Positions 12,512 to 23,559 of a DNA stretch of 52,119 bases are shown here, piece by piece. The notes beneath the pieces are model-generated. The model saw only the letters and a list, made by a program, of their open reading frames with translations. It did not search any database and had not been told where the DNA came from. The stretch's first letter is position 1; each line of letters begins with the position of its first letter. A program made the translations under genes and the position numbers. This DNA comes from Zarea fungicola (taxonomy: Eukaryota > Ascomycota > Sordariomycetes > Hypocreales > Cordycipitaceae). The stretch lies in NCBI GenBank assembly GCA_900169235.1, contig FWCC01000505.1:1-52119 (forward strand), in the 5' to 3' direction.

Positions 12512-13000
12512 CAAGCCGAGTATTGACGTAATGGCCGCATGTTGGCGTTGTCGTTTCGCAAAGTGATGATGTAGACAAGGATCCAAAGGCTGAATGAATA
12601 TTTCTTGACAGAATTTTCACAGCAAAATATAATTTATATATGCATATATTTTTTTTAACTCGAGTATTGACATAAGTAAAGGTCTGCATGCGCAGAATCA
12701 GGCAACCTGGCGTTTGTCCTCTTCCAAGCCATGGAGTAGACCAGAAGCCAGAGATTTATGAATATTTTGTCAGAATTTTCATTACAGCTGCAAACAACTT
12801 GTCATTATTAATTTATTTTATTTGTAGTTTTTCTTTAGTTGAGTATCGACATTGTAAAGGTCTGCCTGCCCTGAATGAGGCAGACTGCGTTTGTCATCTT
12901 CGCATGTAGGCCAGCGGCCAGAGACTGGATAATTTTTTTTGTCAGAATTTTCACGGTCGAAAGAATATATAGATATTTCAGTCGAGTATTGACACAAGTG
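12512..13000 (+). repeat. Decayed tandem repeat of about 145-180 bp units downstream of TEN1
   Basis: Four copies of GAGTATTGAC or GAGTATCGAC lie at 12518, 12662, 12841 and 12984. Three copies of CAGAATTTTCA lie between them at 12609, 12771 and 12943. Between these anchors the units share further blocks such as AAAGGTCTGC, GGCGTTTGTC/TGCGTTTGTC and CCAGAG before an AT-rich spacer. The third unit contains a perfect 8 bp inverted repeat GTCTGCCT / AGGCAGAC. The units are diverged and no ORF runs through them. No target-site duplication or terminal repeat of a transposon was seen. Confidence 0.8.
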
Positions 13001-13838
13001 AGCATCCATCTGAATAGAGCAGGCGGCGTCCGTCACAAGGCGATAATCGTGGCTGAATATCACAGGCAAGACCAACGGTACCCGGGGCTCAGGTACAGTG
13101 ATGCGGGGTCCCCATAATACAGTTGGTGCAGTGTACATCCACCCCCTGTATTTCTTGTCCTGCGCTGTATTTTTAGCCTTCTTCCACTGTGTAGGTTTCT
13201 CTCAGACCTTCTCTCCAAGTTCCCCCAGTCCCCTGGGTCCCTGCTTGTGGCTTGCTTTGCGTGGCTTTCCTCGAATCCTAAATACGTCAACCTTTTTTAA
13301 ACTCGCGAGCGCGTCTCCCCATGCCATATCCAAACCTCTGCTCCTTGGCCGAATCTCATCCAAACCTCACTCCTACACATACATGACTCTACGACCAGCA
13401 TACAACCAGATACCAAGCAAACACAGCGCTACTCAATAATTTTGCACTTTTTACTATTTTGCAACATTTACTACTCTTCAAGCAACAACAGTCGTCTCTT
13501 GGCTACCGTCACAATACCCACCAAACCACACAATAGGGAACATCCGCCCCTCCGCAATCTCAAACCACCACCTCAACAACTTTCTCTCACTTTCCCGACA
13601 GCGTCCGCGTTCGAACCTGTCGCCGAGGAAGCGCATACACTTCTTGTTCAAACTTAATATTTACGCCACATTTGTCGCGACAAAGTACCACCGGGCCATT
13701 CGACCTTTGCGAAAACGCCCGCGCGCGCAAACCCACACACACCCCTTTCGATCGACTTGATCGCGGCGCATAGCCCCTCGACACACCTACACACTCCAAA
13801 GGGGACCACGATCGGTCCCCAATTAAGAGAGCGCAACA
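13001..13838 (+). promoter_or_regulatory. Promoter and leader region of the kinesin-3 gene
   Basis: Gene-free stretch ending at the kinesin start codon. From about 13140 on it is rich in C and T with many CCAAAC/CACA blocks, typical of fungal promoters and long leaders. No clear TATA box is seen. Short ORFs here, such as the one at 13098, have no recognisable product. Confidence 0.5.
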
Positions 13839-16800
13839 ATGGCGCCCGCAGGTGGTGGAAATATCAAAGTCGTGGTCCGCGTCCGACCCTTCAACGGGCG
13901 CGAAATCGACCGCGGCTCAAGATGCATCGTGGAAATGAAGGATAACCAGACCGTCCTCACCACACCCGACGGTCATGGCGGCAAAGGTGCCAAGGCAGAA
14001 GGCCCAAAAACCTTTGCCTTTGACAGATCATATTGGTCCTTTGACAAGGCCGACGGCAGCTATGCCGAACAGTCACATCTCTTCGACGACCTCGGCAAGC
14101 CTCTCCTCGACAACGCCTTCCAGGGCTACAACAACTGCATATTTGCCTACGGCCAGACCGGCTCCGGCAAGTCCTACTCCATGATGGGCTACGGCAAAGA
14201 AGTCGGCATCATCCCCATGATTTGCCAGGACATGTTTACCCGCATCAATGGCATCCAGGCCGACGACGCCACCACAAAATGCACAGTCGAAGTCTCCTAC
14301 CTCGAAATCTACAATGAGCGCGTCCGCGACCTGCTCAACCCCTCCACAAAAGGAAACCTCAAAGTCCGAGAGCATCCCTCCACCGGCCCCTATGTCGAGG
14401 ACCTCGCCAAGCTCGTCGTCGGCAGCTTCCAGGAAATCGAAAACCTCATGGACGAGGGCAACAAGGCCCGTACCGTCGCAGCCACAAACATGAACGAAAC
14501 ATCCAGTCGAAGTCACGCCGTCTTCACCCTCATGTTGACCCAGAAAAAATACGATGCCGAGACCAAAATGGAAATGGAAAAGGTCGCCAAGATTAGTCTT
14601 GTCGATCTTGCTGGTTCCGAGAGAGCCAACTCGACTGGTGCCACTGGTGCCCGACTCAAGGAGGGTGCCGAAATCAACAGATCCCTCTCCACACTCGGCC
14701 GTGTCATTGCCGCCCTCGCCGACCTGTCGACCGGCGCAGCAAAAAAGAAAAAGGGCGGCTCGCAGGTACCCTACCGTGACAGTGTCTTGACATGGCTCCT
14801 CAAGGACTCGCTCGGAGGCAACAGCATGACGGCCATGATTGCAGCCATCAGTCCCGCCGACATCAACTATGACGAAACACTCAGTACTCTGCGCTATGCC
14901 GACTCCGCCAAGCGCATCAAGAACCACGCCGTCATCAACGAGGATGCCAACGCCCGCATGATTAGAGAGCTCAAGGAAGAGCTGGCACTGCTCCGAAGTA
15001 AGCTCGGTGGCGGCAGCACCGGAATTGGAGGTGCTCCCATCCCCGCGGATGAAATCTACGACGAAAACACCCCCCTCGAGAAGCAAATGGTCAGCATCAC
15101 AAACGCCGATGGCACAGTCAAAAAGGTGTCCAAGGCAGAAATCGCCGAGCAGCTCAGCCAGAGTGAGAAGCTGCTCACCGATCTCAACCAAACATGGGAG
15201 CAAAAGCTCCAAAAGACGGAAGAAATCCACAAGGAGCGAGAAGCCGCCCTCGAAGAGCTCGGCATCAGCATCGAAAAGGGCTTCATCGGCCTCCACACAC
15301 CAAAAAAGATGCCTCATTTGGTCAACTTGTCAGACGACCCCCTCCTCGCCGAGTGCTTGGTCTACAACCTAAAACCTGGCACCACCACTGTTGGAAACGT
15401 CGATACCAACGCCGACCACCAGGCCAACATTCGACTAAATGGAACCCGAATTCTGCACGACCACTGCACATTTGAAAACAGCGCCGATGGCACAGTCACA
15501 GTGGTGCCCAGCGAAGGCGCTTCCGTCATGGTCAATGGGATGCGCATCACCGAACCCTCACAGCTCCACTCGGGATACAGAGTTATCCTTGGCGACTTTC
15601 ACATTTTCCGATTTAACCATCCCATGGAGGCCAGAGCCGAGAGAGCGGAAGTCGGCCAGAGCTTGTTACGCCAATCGGTTACCGCCAGCCAGATCCAGGC
15701 GTGGGACCGCTCATCACCAAGTCCAACACCTGGACGTCCAGGACACGAGCGTGCTTTTAGCAGAGTCTCGGACTTTGGGGACCTATCAAGACCAGAGTCG
15801 CCATCACCTCTACTTCGCAATGGTCGCGACTCGGACTGGTCCATGGCACGCCGAGAAGCCGCTGGCGCCATTCTTGGCTCAGATCAAAAGAACTTTACCA
15901 GCCTCACAGACGAGGAGCTAAACGCCTTGTTTGAAGAGGTTCAACGCGCGCGCGCTGAGCGAGTCAATGGCCGCGAGGACGGCGACGACAGCGAATCCGT
16001 CACCTCGTACCAGCTGCGCGAAAAATACATGTCAACCGGAACACTCGACAACTTTTCTCTCGACACCGCTTTAACTATCCCATCCACACCCAAACAGGGC
16101 GAAGCCGAAGACAGACTCCGTGAAGTCCGTCAGGAGCTCCAAAGCCAACTTGAAAAGCAAAGGGAAGAGTTCCAGGATCAGCTCAAGAATGCCGAGGCTG
16201 CCAATGTGGAAGTCGAAGAAATTAAACAAGAAAAGGCCAAGATGGAAGCTGCCCTCTTGGAACTCAAAGACGACATGGAGAAGCAGCTGAAAATTCAGCG
16301 AAAACAGTTTGAGGAGAAGATTGATAAGATGGATCCTCTCAAGCGACCCAAGGCAAACCCCAAGCTGTCCGACGAGGAGCTGGAGCGAGCAAAGAACGTT
16401 ACCGACGTCTGGCGCGATCGCCATTACGTCAAGATGGCAGAGACGGTGCTGCAAAATGCCGCCGTTCTCAAGGAGGCGCAAATCATGAGCAACGAGCTTG
16501 ATGAGAGCGTCGTTTTTCAATTTACAGTCGTGGATGTTGGACACGTCATGTGTTCTTCATACGACATGGTTCTAAATGGACTAACAGGCGAAGGAGAGGA
16601 TGCCGCTCTCGAGGAGGCACCCAAGCCATGCATTGGCATTCGCGTCATTGACTACCGAAATAATGTCGTGCGTCTATGGAGTCTCGAAAAACTACATGAC
16701 CGTGTCCGCCAAATGCGCCAAATGCACCAGTATCTGGATCAGCCTGAGTACGCTCAGCATCTCAGTCTGGATAACCCCTTCATCGAAAACTGCATGCCTT

Positions 16801-19040
16801 CCTACACTCTTGTCGGTGAGGTCGACGTGCCACTCAAGGCTGTATTCGAAAGCCGAGTCCAGGACTTTTCTCTTGATGTCTTGTCGCCATACACTTCACA
16901 TGCCATTGGCATCGTGAAGCTGTCACTCGAGCCATCACATGCACGAGCGCCCACAAACACACTCAAGTTCAACGTCGTCATGCATGAGCTCATCGGATTT
17001 GCCGAGCGCGAAGGCACCGATGTCCACGCCCAGCTTTTCATCCCCGGCATCTCAGAGGAAGATGGCGTCACCACCACACAGATGATTGCCGACTTTGACG
17101 AGGGCCCCATCCGATTCGAGAGCGTCCACAACATGAGCGTCCCGCTGTTTGCGCCACAAGACGTGATGCTCAGAGCGTCCATTTTTGCCAAGGTTCAACC
17201 GATGCATCTTGATAAACTCCTTAGCTGGGATGATATGAGAGACGCAGCACCCGCACGGGATGCAAAGAGCAGCCGCATCAACGAATCACAATTCTACACC
17301 CAGGAGAAGCATGACATGCTCTCCCGCATACAAATCCTGGAACTCAACGAGATGGGCGAGTATTCGCCCGTCGAAGTCACCCAAGCCAGCGAACTCGACA
17401 CCGGCACCTTTCAGCTGCACCAAGGCTTGCAAAGAAGAATCGCCATCAATGTTTCACACAGCTCAGGCGACGCGCTGCCGTGGGGCGACATTTTTGCCGT
17501 GCGCGTGGGCAAGATCCGCCTCGTGGACTCTGGTGGCAAGACGCCAGACATGGGCGCCACCGAGCCCGACATTCAACTACGACTTGTGTCGCACCCCATC
17601 TTCCGCCAGAACCCAAATGGCACCCGCAGCATCACCGTGTTTGCCCAGTGGGACTCTAGCCTTCACAATTCGCTGCTGCTCGACCGCGTCACGGCCGAAA
17701 AGTACAAGGTGCAGATGAGCATCGGCTGGGAGATATCCTCGGAGAAGCTGGCCGAGCCGATGAAGTTTTCGCAAAAGGTCTGCGTGCAGGTCCTGTCGCG
17801 CTCCTTTGTGCGCCAGCCATCCATGTTTTCCTCGCTGTGGCAGAGCATGCGCTTCATCCGCTCCTCGACGGGCATCTTTACCATCACCATGCGTCCGGCA
17901 CCGATCAAGCGCGTGGGGGATCTGTGGAGGATGAACAGCCGACACGACTACGTCAAGGGGGAGGAGAACCTGGACAGCTGGAACCCGCGCGGCGTGTCCC
18001 TTGTCAGCGATTTTATCCTGGCGCGCAAGCGGAGACGACGCATTGCCGAGATTGGCGCCGTGCACACGGTGCTCGGCGTCCTCGGCATCGATCCGAGCGG
18101 ACAAATGGACAAGGCCGCCTCTGAGCCTGAGCCCGAGCCGGAATTTCAAAAGCCGGTGCTGCCCAACGACGACGACTTGTTGCACGATGAGCCCGAGACG
18201 CCAGAGGAGGAGGCAGCATTGCCCACAGAATCGGATGACGATGCCAAGCCGGTCAATGGCGACGAGGACGACACCGTCAAAGCAGAAGACCTGGTCGTGC
18301 CCGAAGTTGTCGTTGAAGAAAAGCCAGAGTACGACGAGCGCCAGACGGCGCTCCTGAAGAAATGCCTCGCCCTCTGGGTCAGGTACCCCGACCCGCTGGC
18401 CACGATTCTCAGCCCGGCCAACACGGCGCCGCCCGCCAACGGCGTCGTGGCATCGGAGTCGCCGGAGCTGCCGAGCCTCATCACCACGGTGGTGCGGGTG
18501 CCCAAGAACCCAAAAGTCCTCAAGGGCGGGTACCTGCTGGTGCCCAACAGCGACTCGACGCGGTGGGTGAAGCGCTTCGTGGAGCTGCGCCGGCCGTACC
18601 TGCACATCCACTCGGCGTCGGACGGCGACGAGGTGGCCATTGTGAGCCTGCGCAACTCGCGCGTCGACAGCCAGCCCGGCGTGCTGGGCTTGCTCCACGG
18701 ACCGGACGACTACGACTCCGCGCCGGGGCAGGCTGGAGGCGACTTTACGCCGGGACACAGACGCACGGCGTCGGGGCGTGTGATTTCCACGATATGGACG
18801 GGCAACAGCAACAGTGGGAGCAATAATGGAGGAGGAGGGCAGGGCCTGCAGAGGCTCAGCGAGCGCATGCAGGCGGGCGTGTTTGCCGTGTATGGCACGG
18901 ATAACACGTGGTTGTTTGCGGCGCGGAGCGAACGGGACAAGATGGATTGGATCTTTCGCATTGATCAGACGTACATGTCTGCGGGCGAGAGCTTGCCTGG
19001 GAGTGGATTTGCGAGTCCACCGCCGGGAAGCGATTATTAA
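13839..19040 (+). CDS. uncA: Kinesin-3 motor protein, Unc104/KIF1A type (UncA)
   Basis: Plus-end directed motor that in filamentous fungi carries early endosomes and other vesicles along microtubules. One open frame of 1733 residues without introns. The motor domain starts at about residue 5 with IKVVVRVRPFN; the P-loop GQTGSGKS is 105-112, switch I NETSSRSH 219-226 and switch II VDLAGSER 255-262. A neck and coiled coil follow at about 390-480, an FHA domain at about 510-595, a second Glu/Lys-rich coiled coil at about 755-850, then the KIF1B and DUF3694 regions to about 1420. An acidic linker (about 1428-1510, Glu/Asp/Pro-rich) leads to a lipid-binding PH domain at about 1560-1720. Length and domain order match full-length Unc104. 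The start AACAATGG fits the fungal consensus. Long antisense frames over it are shadows of its codon bias. Confidence 0.98.
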   Translation: MAPAGGGNIKVVVRVRPFNGREIDRGSRCIVEMKDNQTVLTTPDGHGGKGAKAEGPKTFAFDRSYWSFDKADGSYAEQSHLFDDLGKPLLDNAFQGYNNCIFAYGQTGSGKSYSMMGYGKEVGIIPMICQDMFTRINGIQADDATTKCTVEVSYLEIYNERVRDLLNPSTKGNLKVREHPSTGPYVEDLAKLVVGSFQEIENLMDEGNKARTVAATNMNETSSRSHAVFTLMLTQKKYDAETKMEMEKVAKISLVDLAGSERANSTGATGARLKEGAEINRSLSTLGRVIAALADLSTGAAKKKKGGSQVPYRDSVLTWLLKDSLGGNSMTAMIAAISPADINYDETLSTLRYADSAKRIKNHAVINEDANARMIRELKEELALLRSKLGGGSTGIGGAPIPADEIYDENTPLEKQMVSITNADGTVKKVSKAEIAEQLSQSEKLLTDLNQTWEQKLQKTEEIHKEREAALEELGISIEKGFIGLHTPKKMPHLVNLSDDPLLAECLVYNLKPGTTTVGNVDTNADHQANIRLNGTRILHDHCTFENSADGTVTVVPSEGASVMVNGMRITEPSQLHSGYRVILGDFHIFRFNHPMEARAERAEVGQSLLRQSVTASQIQAWDRSSPSPTPGRPGHERAFSRVSDFGDLSRPESPSPLLRNGRDSDWSMARREAAGAILGSDQKNFTSLTDEELNALFEEVQRARAERVNGREDGDDSESVTSYQLREKYMSTGTLDNFSLDTALTIPSTPKQGEAEDRLREVRQELQSQLEKQREEFQDQLKNAEAANVEVEEIKQEKAKMEAALLELKDDMEKQLKIQRKQFEEKIDKMDPLKRPKANPKLSDEELERAKNVTDVWRDRHYVKMAETVLQNAAVLKEAQIMSNELDESVVFQFTVVDVGHVMCSSYDMVLNGLTGEGEDAALEEAPKPCIGIRVIDYRNNVVRLWSLEKLHDRVRQMRQMHQYLDQPEYAQHLSLDNPFIENCMPSYTLVGEVDVPLKAVFESRVQDFSLDVLSPYTSHAIGIVKLSLEPSHARAPTNTLKFNVVMHELIGFAEREGTDVHAQLFIPGISEEDGVTTTQMIADFDEGPIRFESVHNMSVPLFAPQDVMLRASIFAKVQPMHLDKLLSWDDMRDAAPARDAKSSRINESQFYTQEKHDMLSRIQILELNEMGEYSPVEVTQASELDTGTFQLHQGLQRRIAINVSHSSGDALPWGDIFAVRVGKIRLVDSGGKTPDMGATEPDIQLRLVSHPIFRQNPNGTRSITVFAQWDSSLHNSLLLDRVTAEKYKVQMSIGWEISSEKLAEPMKFSQKVCVQVLSRSFVRQPSMFSSLWQSMRFIRSSTGIFTITMRPAPIKRVGDLWRMNSRHDYVKGEENLDSWNPRGVSLVSDFILARKRRRRIAEIGAVHTVLGVLGIDPSGQMDKAASEPEPEPEFQKPVLPNDDDLLHDEPETPEEEAALPTESDDDAKPVNGDEDDTVKAEDLVVPEVVVEEKPEYDERQTALLKKCLALWVRYPDPLATILSPANTAPPANGVVASESPELPSLITTVVRVPKNPKVLKGGYLLVPNSDSTRWVKRFVELRRPYLHIHSASDGDEVAIVSLRNSRVDSQPGVLGLLHGPDDYDSAPGQAGGDFTPGHRRTASGRVISTIWTGNSNSGSNNGGGGQGLQRLSERMQAGVFAVYGTDNTWLFAARSERDKMDWIFRIDQTYMSAGESLPGSGFASPPPGSDY

Positions 19041-20702
19041 GGACAAGAAGAAGGGAGGAAATGGATGGGCATTGGAGGAAAGAAGCCCTGCATATTACTA
19101 TTAATGACGAAACGGACGGAAAAACTCATTTGACTTTTGGAAAGCAAAACCAAGTTTGTGTGTTTGTTACACACCTTTCTATTCTATACTATACTATACA
19201 TTGGAGGCGGCATGTTAATGCTTTTTTTTTTGTTATTTCAGACGGATATTGGGCTGGCCAGCTTTTTTTCTTTGTTATATATCGTCTCTTTTGTTTGGAC
19301 ATGGGGCCCCTTTCTGTTGTATTTTTATTTTTTGTACTAGATGGGCACAACAAATCTTTCTTTGGTTCTTTTGTCTCGAGCCCGGTAATAAAGTTAGACT
19401 ATACTATACCCCCTCAATTCACTCAGTTTAATCAACAAGTTTGCAGAGTTTATGGCGGTCGCTTCTTCAGTGTCTCGAATGTGATGGAAGGAGAAAAAAA
19501 TTTATTAACAAATGCCGGTTTTGGCTGATTATAATTGTTCTGGTTCGGACTCCACTACCTCGGCACTGCTTACATCGGTGTTATGAAAATAGATGCAACC
19601 GCTCAATGTACTTAATTTGCTTTGGTTTACTTTAGTTGTTATGCTTATTTGAAAATATTTCTTCAAGACGTATTTGGGGGTCCGGTTAATGCATGCGTCA
19701 TTTTGGATAGCATGCCCAGTCGTGTTGTGGTAGATTGATGCTGGCTCAATGACTGGGTACGGGTTCTTGCACCAGTTTACTAGCTTGGAAGCTCAGACCT
19801 ACGGAGTCGGCGCGATGACGATATGCTAACTAACTTGCTGGTGCCAGTACAATGGGGAAGGCGTCCAGTGCATCGTTACACCGCGGGCGCCGTGGCTCGG
19901 CAATCCGAGGGTCGGCGAACGTCTACACCTTCTATTATGCCGGGAACCTTATCCATAGGGCTGTTGCTACCACATTAGCTGACCAGGGATCGGAGCTAAT
20001 AATGAACAACGGACGAGTCAAAAATACAACACTGCCGAGGTGCCTGAAAGAGACGCCCAATCTCGACCAAGACGCAATCTGGTTGGGACGCAATGTCGAC
20101 GCTAGCGCCAAAAGGGAGTACCGGCCGAGTTGGCCTGTCGCCAGTCGGAAATGCTGCCTTGAATTCATCCGAGGGGCAAATTTCAGCGACGGAAAGATTG
20201 TGCCGAGTCACCAAGACAGCGACGTTGATTCGCCACCAAGGAGCCCAATGGGGTAAACCCCTAGTGACGGGGCAAGGGCAGGGATCAATGAAATGAACCA
20301 GAAGAGCGGATCTGACAGGCTACTGGTAAGCTGACACTGCCCCGATGCCCTGCTATTTTTAGTCGAAACTCCAATGCAACAGTCTAAGCGAGTCCGGAGT
20401 TTGTGTTTAGACTATAAAGAAACAAAAGTCGCCGCTTGGAGAAAATCTTGACATCGGACCCGATCCAAGGAGGAAAAAAAAGTCGTATTAATAATTCGCG
20501 ACGAATTCGATTTCTTTTGGAGGGATTATAATACCGAGAGCGAGCCCGCAGTCATCGATTTCACATCAACCAACATCGAAACCAACTCCTGTCTTCTCTT
20601 CTCCACGACAATTCTGAAACAAAGCTGCACGCCAAGACTGGTAGCGCAATATAAATCTACAAAACACACACATATATATACATTTATACACATACGCACA
20701 AC
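19041..20702. other. Intergenic region between the kinesin and the DUF7053 gene
   Basis: The first part is T-rich, probably the 3' untranslated region of the kinesin mRNA. The last 300 bp are the promoter and leader of the next gene, with a TATAAAG at 20413-20419 and a CT/CA-rich leader. A 134-codon ATG frame at 19852-20256 has no recognisable motif and is not called. Confidence 0.55.
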
Positions 20703-21296
20703 ATGGCGAAGCGCATATCTCGTCTGTCAATGCCCACTTACCAAGGCTCCCTGTCGGTGCCGATCCCCGCCTCGATCGCGCACGACTCCTTCGTCGCCGG
20801 CCTGCACCACTTCCCCGTGCTGATGGAGTGCCACCCGCTCGTGTACAAGCACGAGCGCATCCCCGTGGACATTGAGGACGTCACCGCCGACGCCTTCTTC
20901 CAGGAGGACGGCACCCGCATCGAGCGGTACATTGTCATGGACCGCATCGACGTGCTGCGCCTCCCCAAGATGCCCGTGTACAAGGACGTTGCCATTGACG
21001 TCACCTTTCAGGCGTTTGCGGGAGGCGTGCGGTCGCGCGCCGACGCGAGCGGCGTGCGCACCTATTCGACGTATTCTGTGCGCCCGGCATCGTCATCACA
21101 AACACCACAACAACAACAAATCTACGCATCATCGCCGTCGTCGCCAGAAGACTACGAATTGGTGGAGGATTCGGTCGTGTTTTGCGGCGCGCTGGTGAAG
21201 CCGTTTGTGACGAGGACGTTTCGCAGATCGCACATGAAGATGCTGGCTCGGGTAGTTGAGTCGATGCAAAGGCCGACGCCGCCACTGTACCAGTAA
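20703..21296 (+). CDS. DUF7053-like protein
   Basis: A single-exon frame of 197 residues. The layout HFPVLMECHPLVYKHERI, a YIVMDRIDVLRLP strand, YKDVAIDVTFQAF, a short Arg/Ser/Gln-rich insertion and an end in LVEDSVVFCGALVKPFV then RRSHMKML is like fungal DUF7053 proteins, which are predicted to adopt an SRPBCC (START-like) lipid-binding fold. No catalytic motif, signal peptide or membrane segment is visible. The insertion at about 115-150 with SSSQTPQQQQ is low complexity and probably a loop. The family name rests on recognition of the pattern, and its function is unknown. An alternative is another START-like cytosolic protein. Confidence 0.75.
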   Translation: MAKRISRLSMPTYQGSLSVPIPASIAHDSFVAGLHHFPVLMECHPLVYKHERIPVDIEDVTADAFFQEDGTRIERYIVMDRIDVLRLPKMPVYKDVAIDVTFQAFAGGVRSRADASGVRTYSTYSVRPASSSQTPQQQQIYASSPSSPEDYELVEDSVVFCGALVKPFVTRTFRRSHMKMLARVVESMQRPTPPLYQ

Positions 21297-21700
21297 AGGA
21301 GATGGATACGGTGGAAGAAGAGAAATCGTTGGACGAAAAAATACCCAGGAATGCGGGTGTAGAATTATAGACTTTCGACTTTAATAAAGTTGAACTTGTA
21401 TTTTAGCGACGGGAATGGGAGAACATGGATATACAGCATTTTCATAGGCAAGCAGGCGATATACATATAACTGAGCGGGCTATTTCTTCTTTTAATATAT
21501 ATTGAACTGGAATGTTCAAGTTGACAATAAAAATCTGTACAGGCTTACTGGTAAGAGTGAAAAGTGAGGGCACAATGGATGCTAAAGGCCAAATACGACC
21601 CGGCTACATCTTCAATGGGCAGCTACTATGTGTCATGCAACAGATTGGCACCCACGGGGCACAATTTGGCGACAAAACAAGTGACCGACTTGAAGAACGG
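21297..21700. other. Convergent intergenic region
   Basis: Lies between the 3' ends of the DUF7053 gene and the reductase gene. It is AT-rich with AATAAAG and TATATA blocks that could serve in 3' end formation on both strands. Nothing else is seen. Confidence 0.5.
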
Positions 21701-22704
21701 CTAGACTTGCTTCGCCTTGGATTGTTGGTCCGCACGTTCCTTGCTTAATCGCTCCGTGAACGGCACTGGCTTCAACATAATGCCATCCTGCACCGAACAG
21801 TCAGCATCCCAAATGGTCATTTCAAGGAAGAAAAGGAAAAGAAAAGATAAAGTACAAACTTACAGCCATAGATTGAGGAAGCAGCCACAGCAGTGCCCGA
21901 GCCATGCCCGCGCCGCCACCAACCCAGACCTTGCCGCTCGCACCACTCTCTATGGCACGAAACACGTCGCGGGCGTAGACGGCCGGATCCATGGAGTACT
22001 TGCTCTTCTCCGGGGGCTTTGAAATCACACCCCACACGCTGCTGTAGTACGAGTCCTCCGGACGGACCGGGGTCTGCACGTTGTCGACAAAGTTTGTCTG
22101 CAAGCCGCCGGTGACGAGCGTCATGACGCGGACGCCCAGCGGTGCCAGTTCCAAGCGCCAAGTCTCGCCCGCCGATGTCAATGCCGCCTTGGAAGCATTA
22201 TACATGCCTATGGAATCATTTTTGTCAGTTATTTTTCCCTCGCTTTTTTTTCTGGTACGCACTGGTAAAGGGAAATGGCAGCGAGCCTGTGATGGAAGAA
22301 ATGTTGACAAGACACCCTCGGGCCTCGATGAGCAGAGGCGCAAAGGCCTGCATCATGGCAAATGCGGCAAAAAAATTTGCGTCAAACAGCTTCTTGGCCT
22401 CCTCGAGCGACGTATCCAGGCCGGGCATGCGGAGACCGAGACCGGCATTGTTGATGAGGACATCCAGCTTGGTCGTCTGCGTCTGGACGAGCTTCAGCGT
22501 GGCGGCGATGGATTCAGCCGACGTTATGTCGAGCGCGAGAACGGTCACATTGGGTGCATTTTGAAGCGAGGATGAGATCTTGGACGTTGTGCGCGCCGTC
22601 GCGAATACGTGATAGTCGTTGTCGCGGAAGATTTCGGCCAGAGCTGCACCGACACCACCGGCTGAGCAGCCTGTGATGAGGCAAGTCTTTTTACTTATGG
22701 CCAT
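21701..22704 (-). CDS. Short-chain dehydrogenase/reductase, Ayr1-like (1-acyl-dihydroxyacetone-phosphate reductase type)
   Basis: NADPH-dependent oxidoreductase of the classical SDR family. Three exons: 22704-22263, 22207-21864 and 21787-21701, giving 290 residues. The nucleotide-binding motif is TGCSAGGVG near the N-terminus, followed by the NNAG signature (LINNAGLGLRMPG). Splicing with the GTGCGT donor joins the sequence into FTSMYNASKAAL, which gives the catalytic YxxxK; other donors produce a stop. The active-site Ser lies in ISSITGSLPF. The TGCSxGG form and the C-terminal region with WVGGGAGMARALLWLLP resemble Ayr1, which makes lysophosphatidic acid on lipid droplets and ER. A hydrophobic segment near the C-terminus fits membrane attachment. 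The ATG at 22704 is used because the longer frame begins only with GTG. Substrate is inferred. Confidence 0.9.
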
Positions 22705-23559
22705 GTTCTTGTAATTACTGTCGACTGCGGGATATGCTTTGAAGAATAAGTAAAGAGATGTGGACTCAGAGAGTGCCACATCTCCTTACTTATAGTTCCA
22801 TACTGGCTCATGCTATGAGAATATCTACTCGAGTCTTGAAATAGCAGAAGATTGATTCGAATTAATTGATTAGTCGTGCCCGTCGCCGCCGTAGGGTCTA
22901 GTGCCATGTGTAGCTGTAGACAACAGTGTCAGACTCCGCGCGTGGAGTTGGTTGCGGAAAATTTTCCGACGTCGAAATGCCTGATAACAGTGACAGTGTT
23001 CCTGATAAGACCAAGTTCTGCCTGCTACACAAACTCCGTCTGCGGGAAAAAATCCGTCACTGGGACAAGAACCAAACCCCAATTTGGCAATTTGCATCGG
23101 AGATGATTTGATTGCATTGCATCTCCGCAAGTTAGATGGATAGAAGCCGCAGCGAAACCCCACTGATCCCTTGTTCTTTATGAAAGAATAAAAAAACAAC
23201 AATCATTTCTCAGGTTCCTCAACAGCCATGCCAGCCAACTCCTACTCGAGATCCTCATTAACCGAGGCCTCACTAAACGCTGTCTCAATCTCCCTTACAG
23301 ACATCTATTGCTTAAGCACCTCTCGCTCAACGAAGAGCAATGTAGGAAAGAGACAGTCCTCATCTAACAACGAGAATAGTGCTTGGGCGATTTGTCTTTT
23401 ATTTCTTCATCTATAATACATAATTTCCCATTTTATTTTGGGTACGTGATCGTCGTCTCCAACTACCTCGACGCACCATTCCAAGAAGAACCTGACTTCG
23501 TATTCTGCCGCCGCCTCGTTCTGCTTTCACGCTTTCTTCATGAACATCTTGAGCTTTGT
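22705..23559. other. Intergenic region upstream of the reductase
   Basis: Contains the reductase promoter on the minus strand and the 3' region of the hydrophobin. Plus-strand frames at 22876-23111 and 23228-23416 are short and without recognisable features. Confidence 0.5.

Noticed and set aside
12512..13000. Telomere-like repeats beside TEN1
   Set aside because: The repeat units are not TTAGGG-like; the neighbourhood to a telomere gene appears to be chance.
14073..15317. Long antisense frame (414 codons) over the kinesin gene
   Set aside because: It is the mirror of strong codon bias in the kinesin motor region; repetitive Gly/Val/Asp composition and no known motif.
17577..19046. Antisense frame of 489 codons over the kinesin C-terminus
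   Set aside because: Arg/His/Ala-rich low-quality translation typical of a shadow of GC-biased codons.
19852..20256. 134-codon ATG frame
   Set aside because: No domain, mixed codon use and no homology I recognise; probably chance.
22705..22779. N-terminal extension of the reductase
   Set aside because: It begins with GTG; the ATG at 22704 directly precedes the Rossmann motif.
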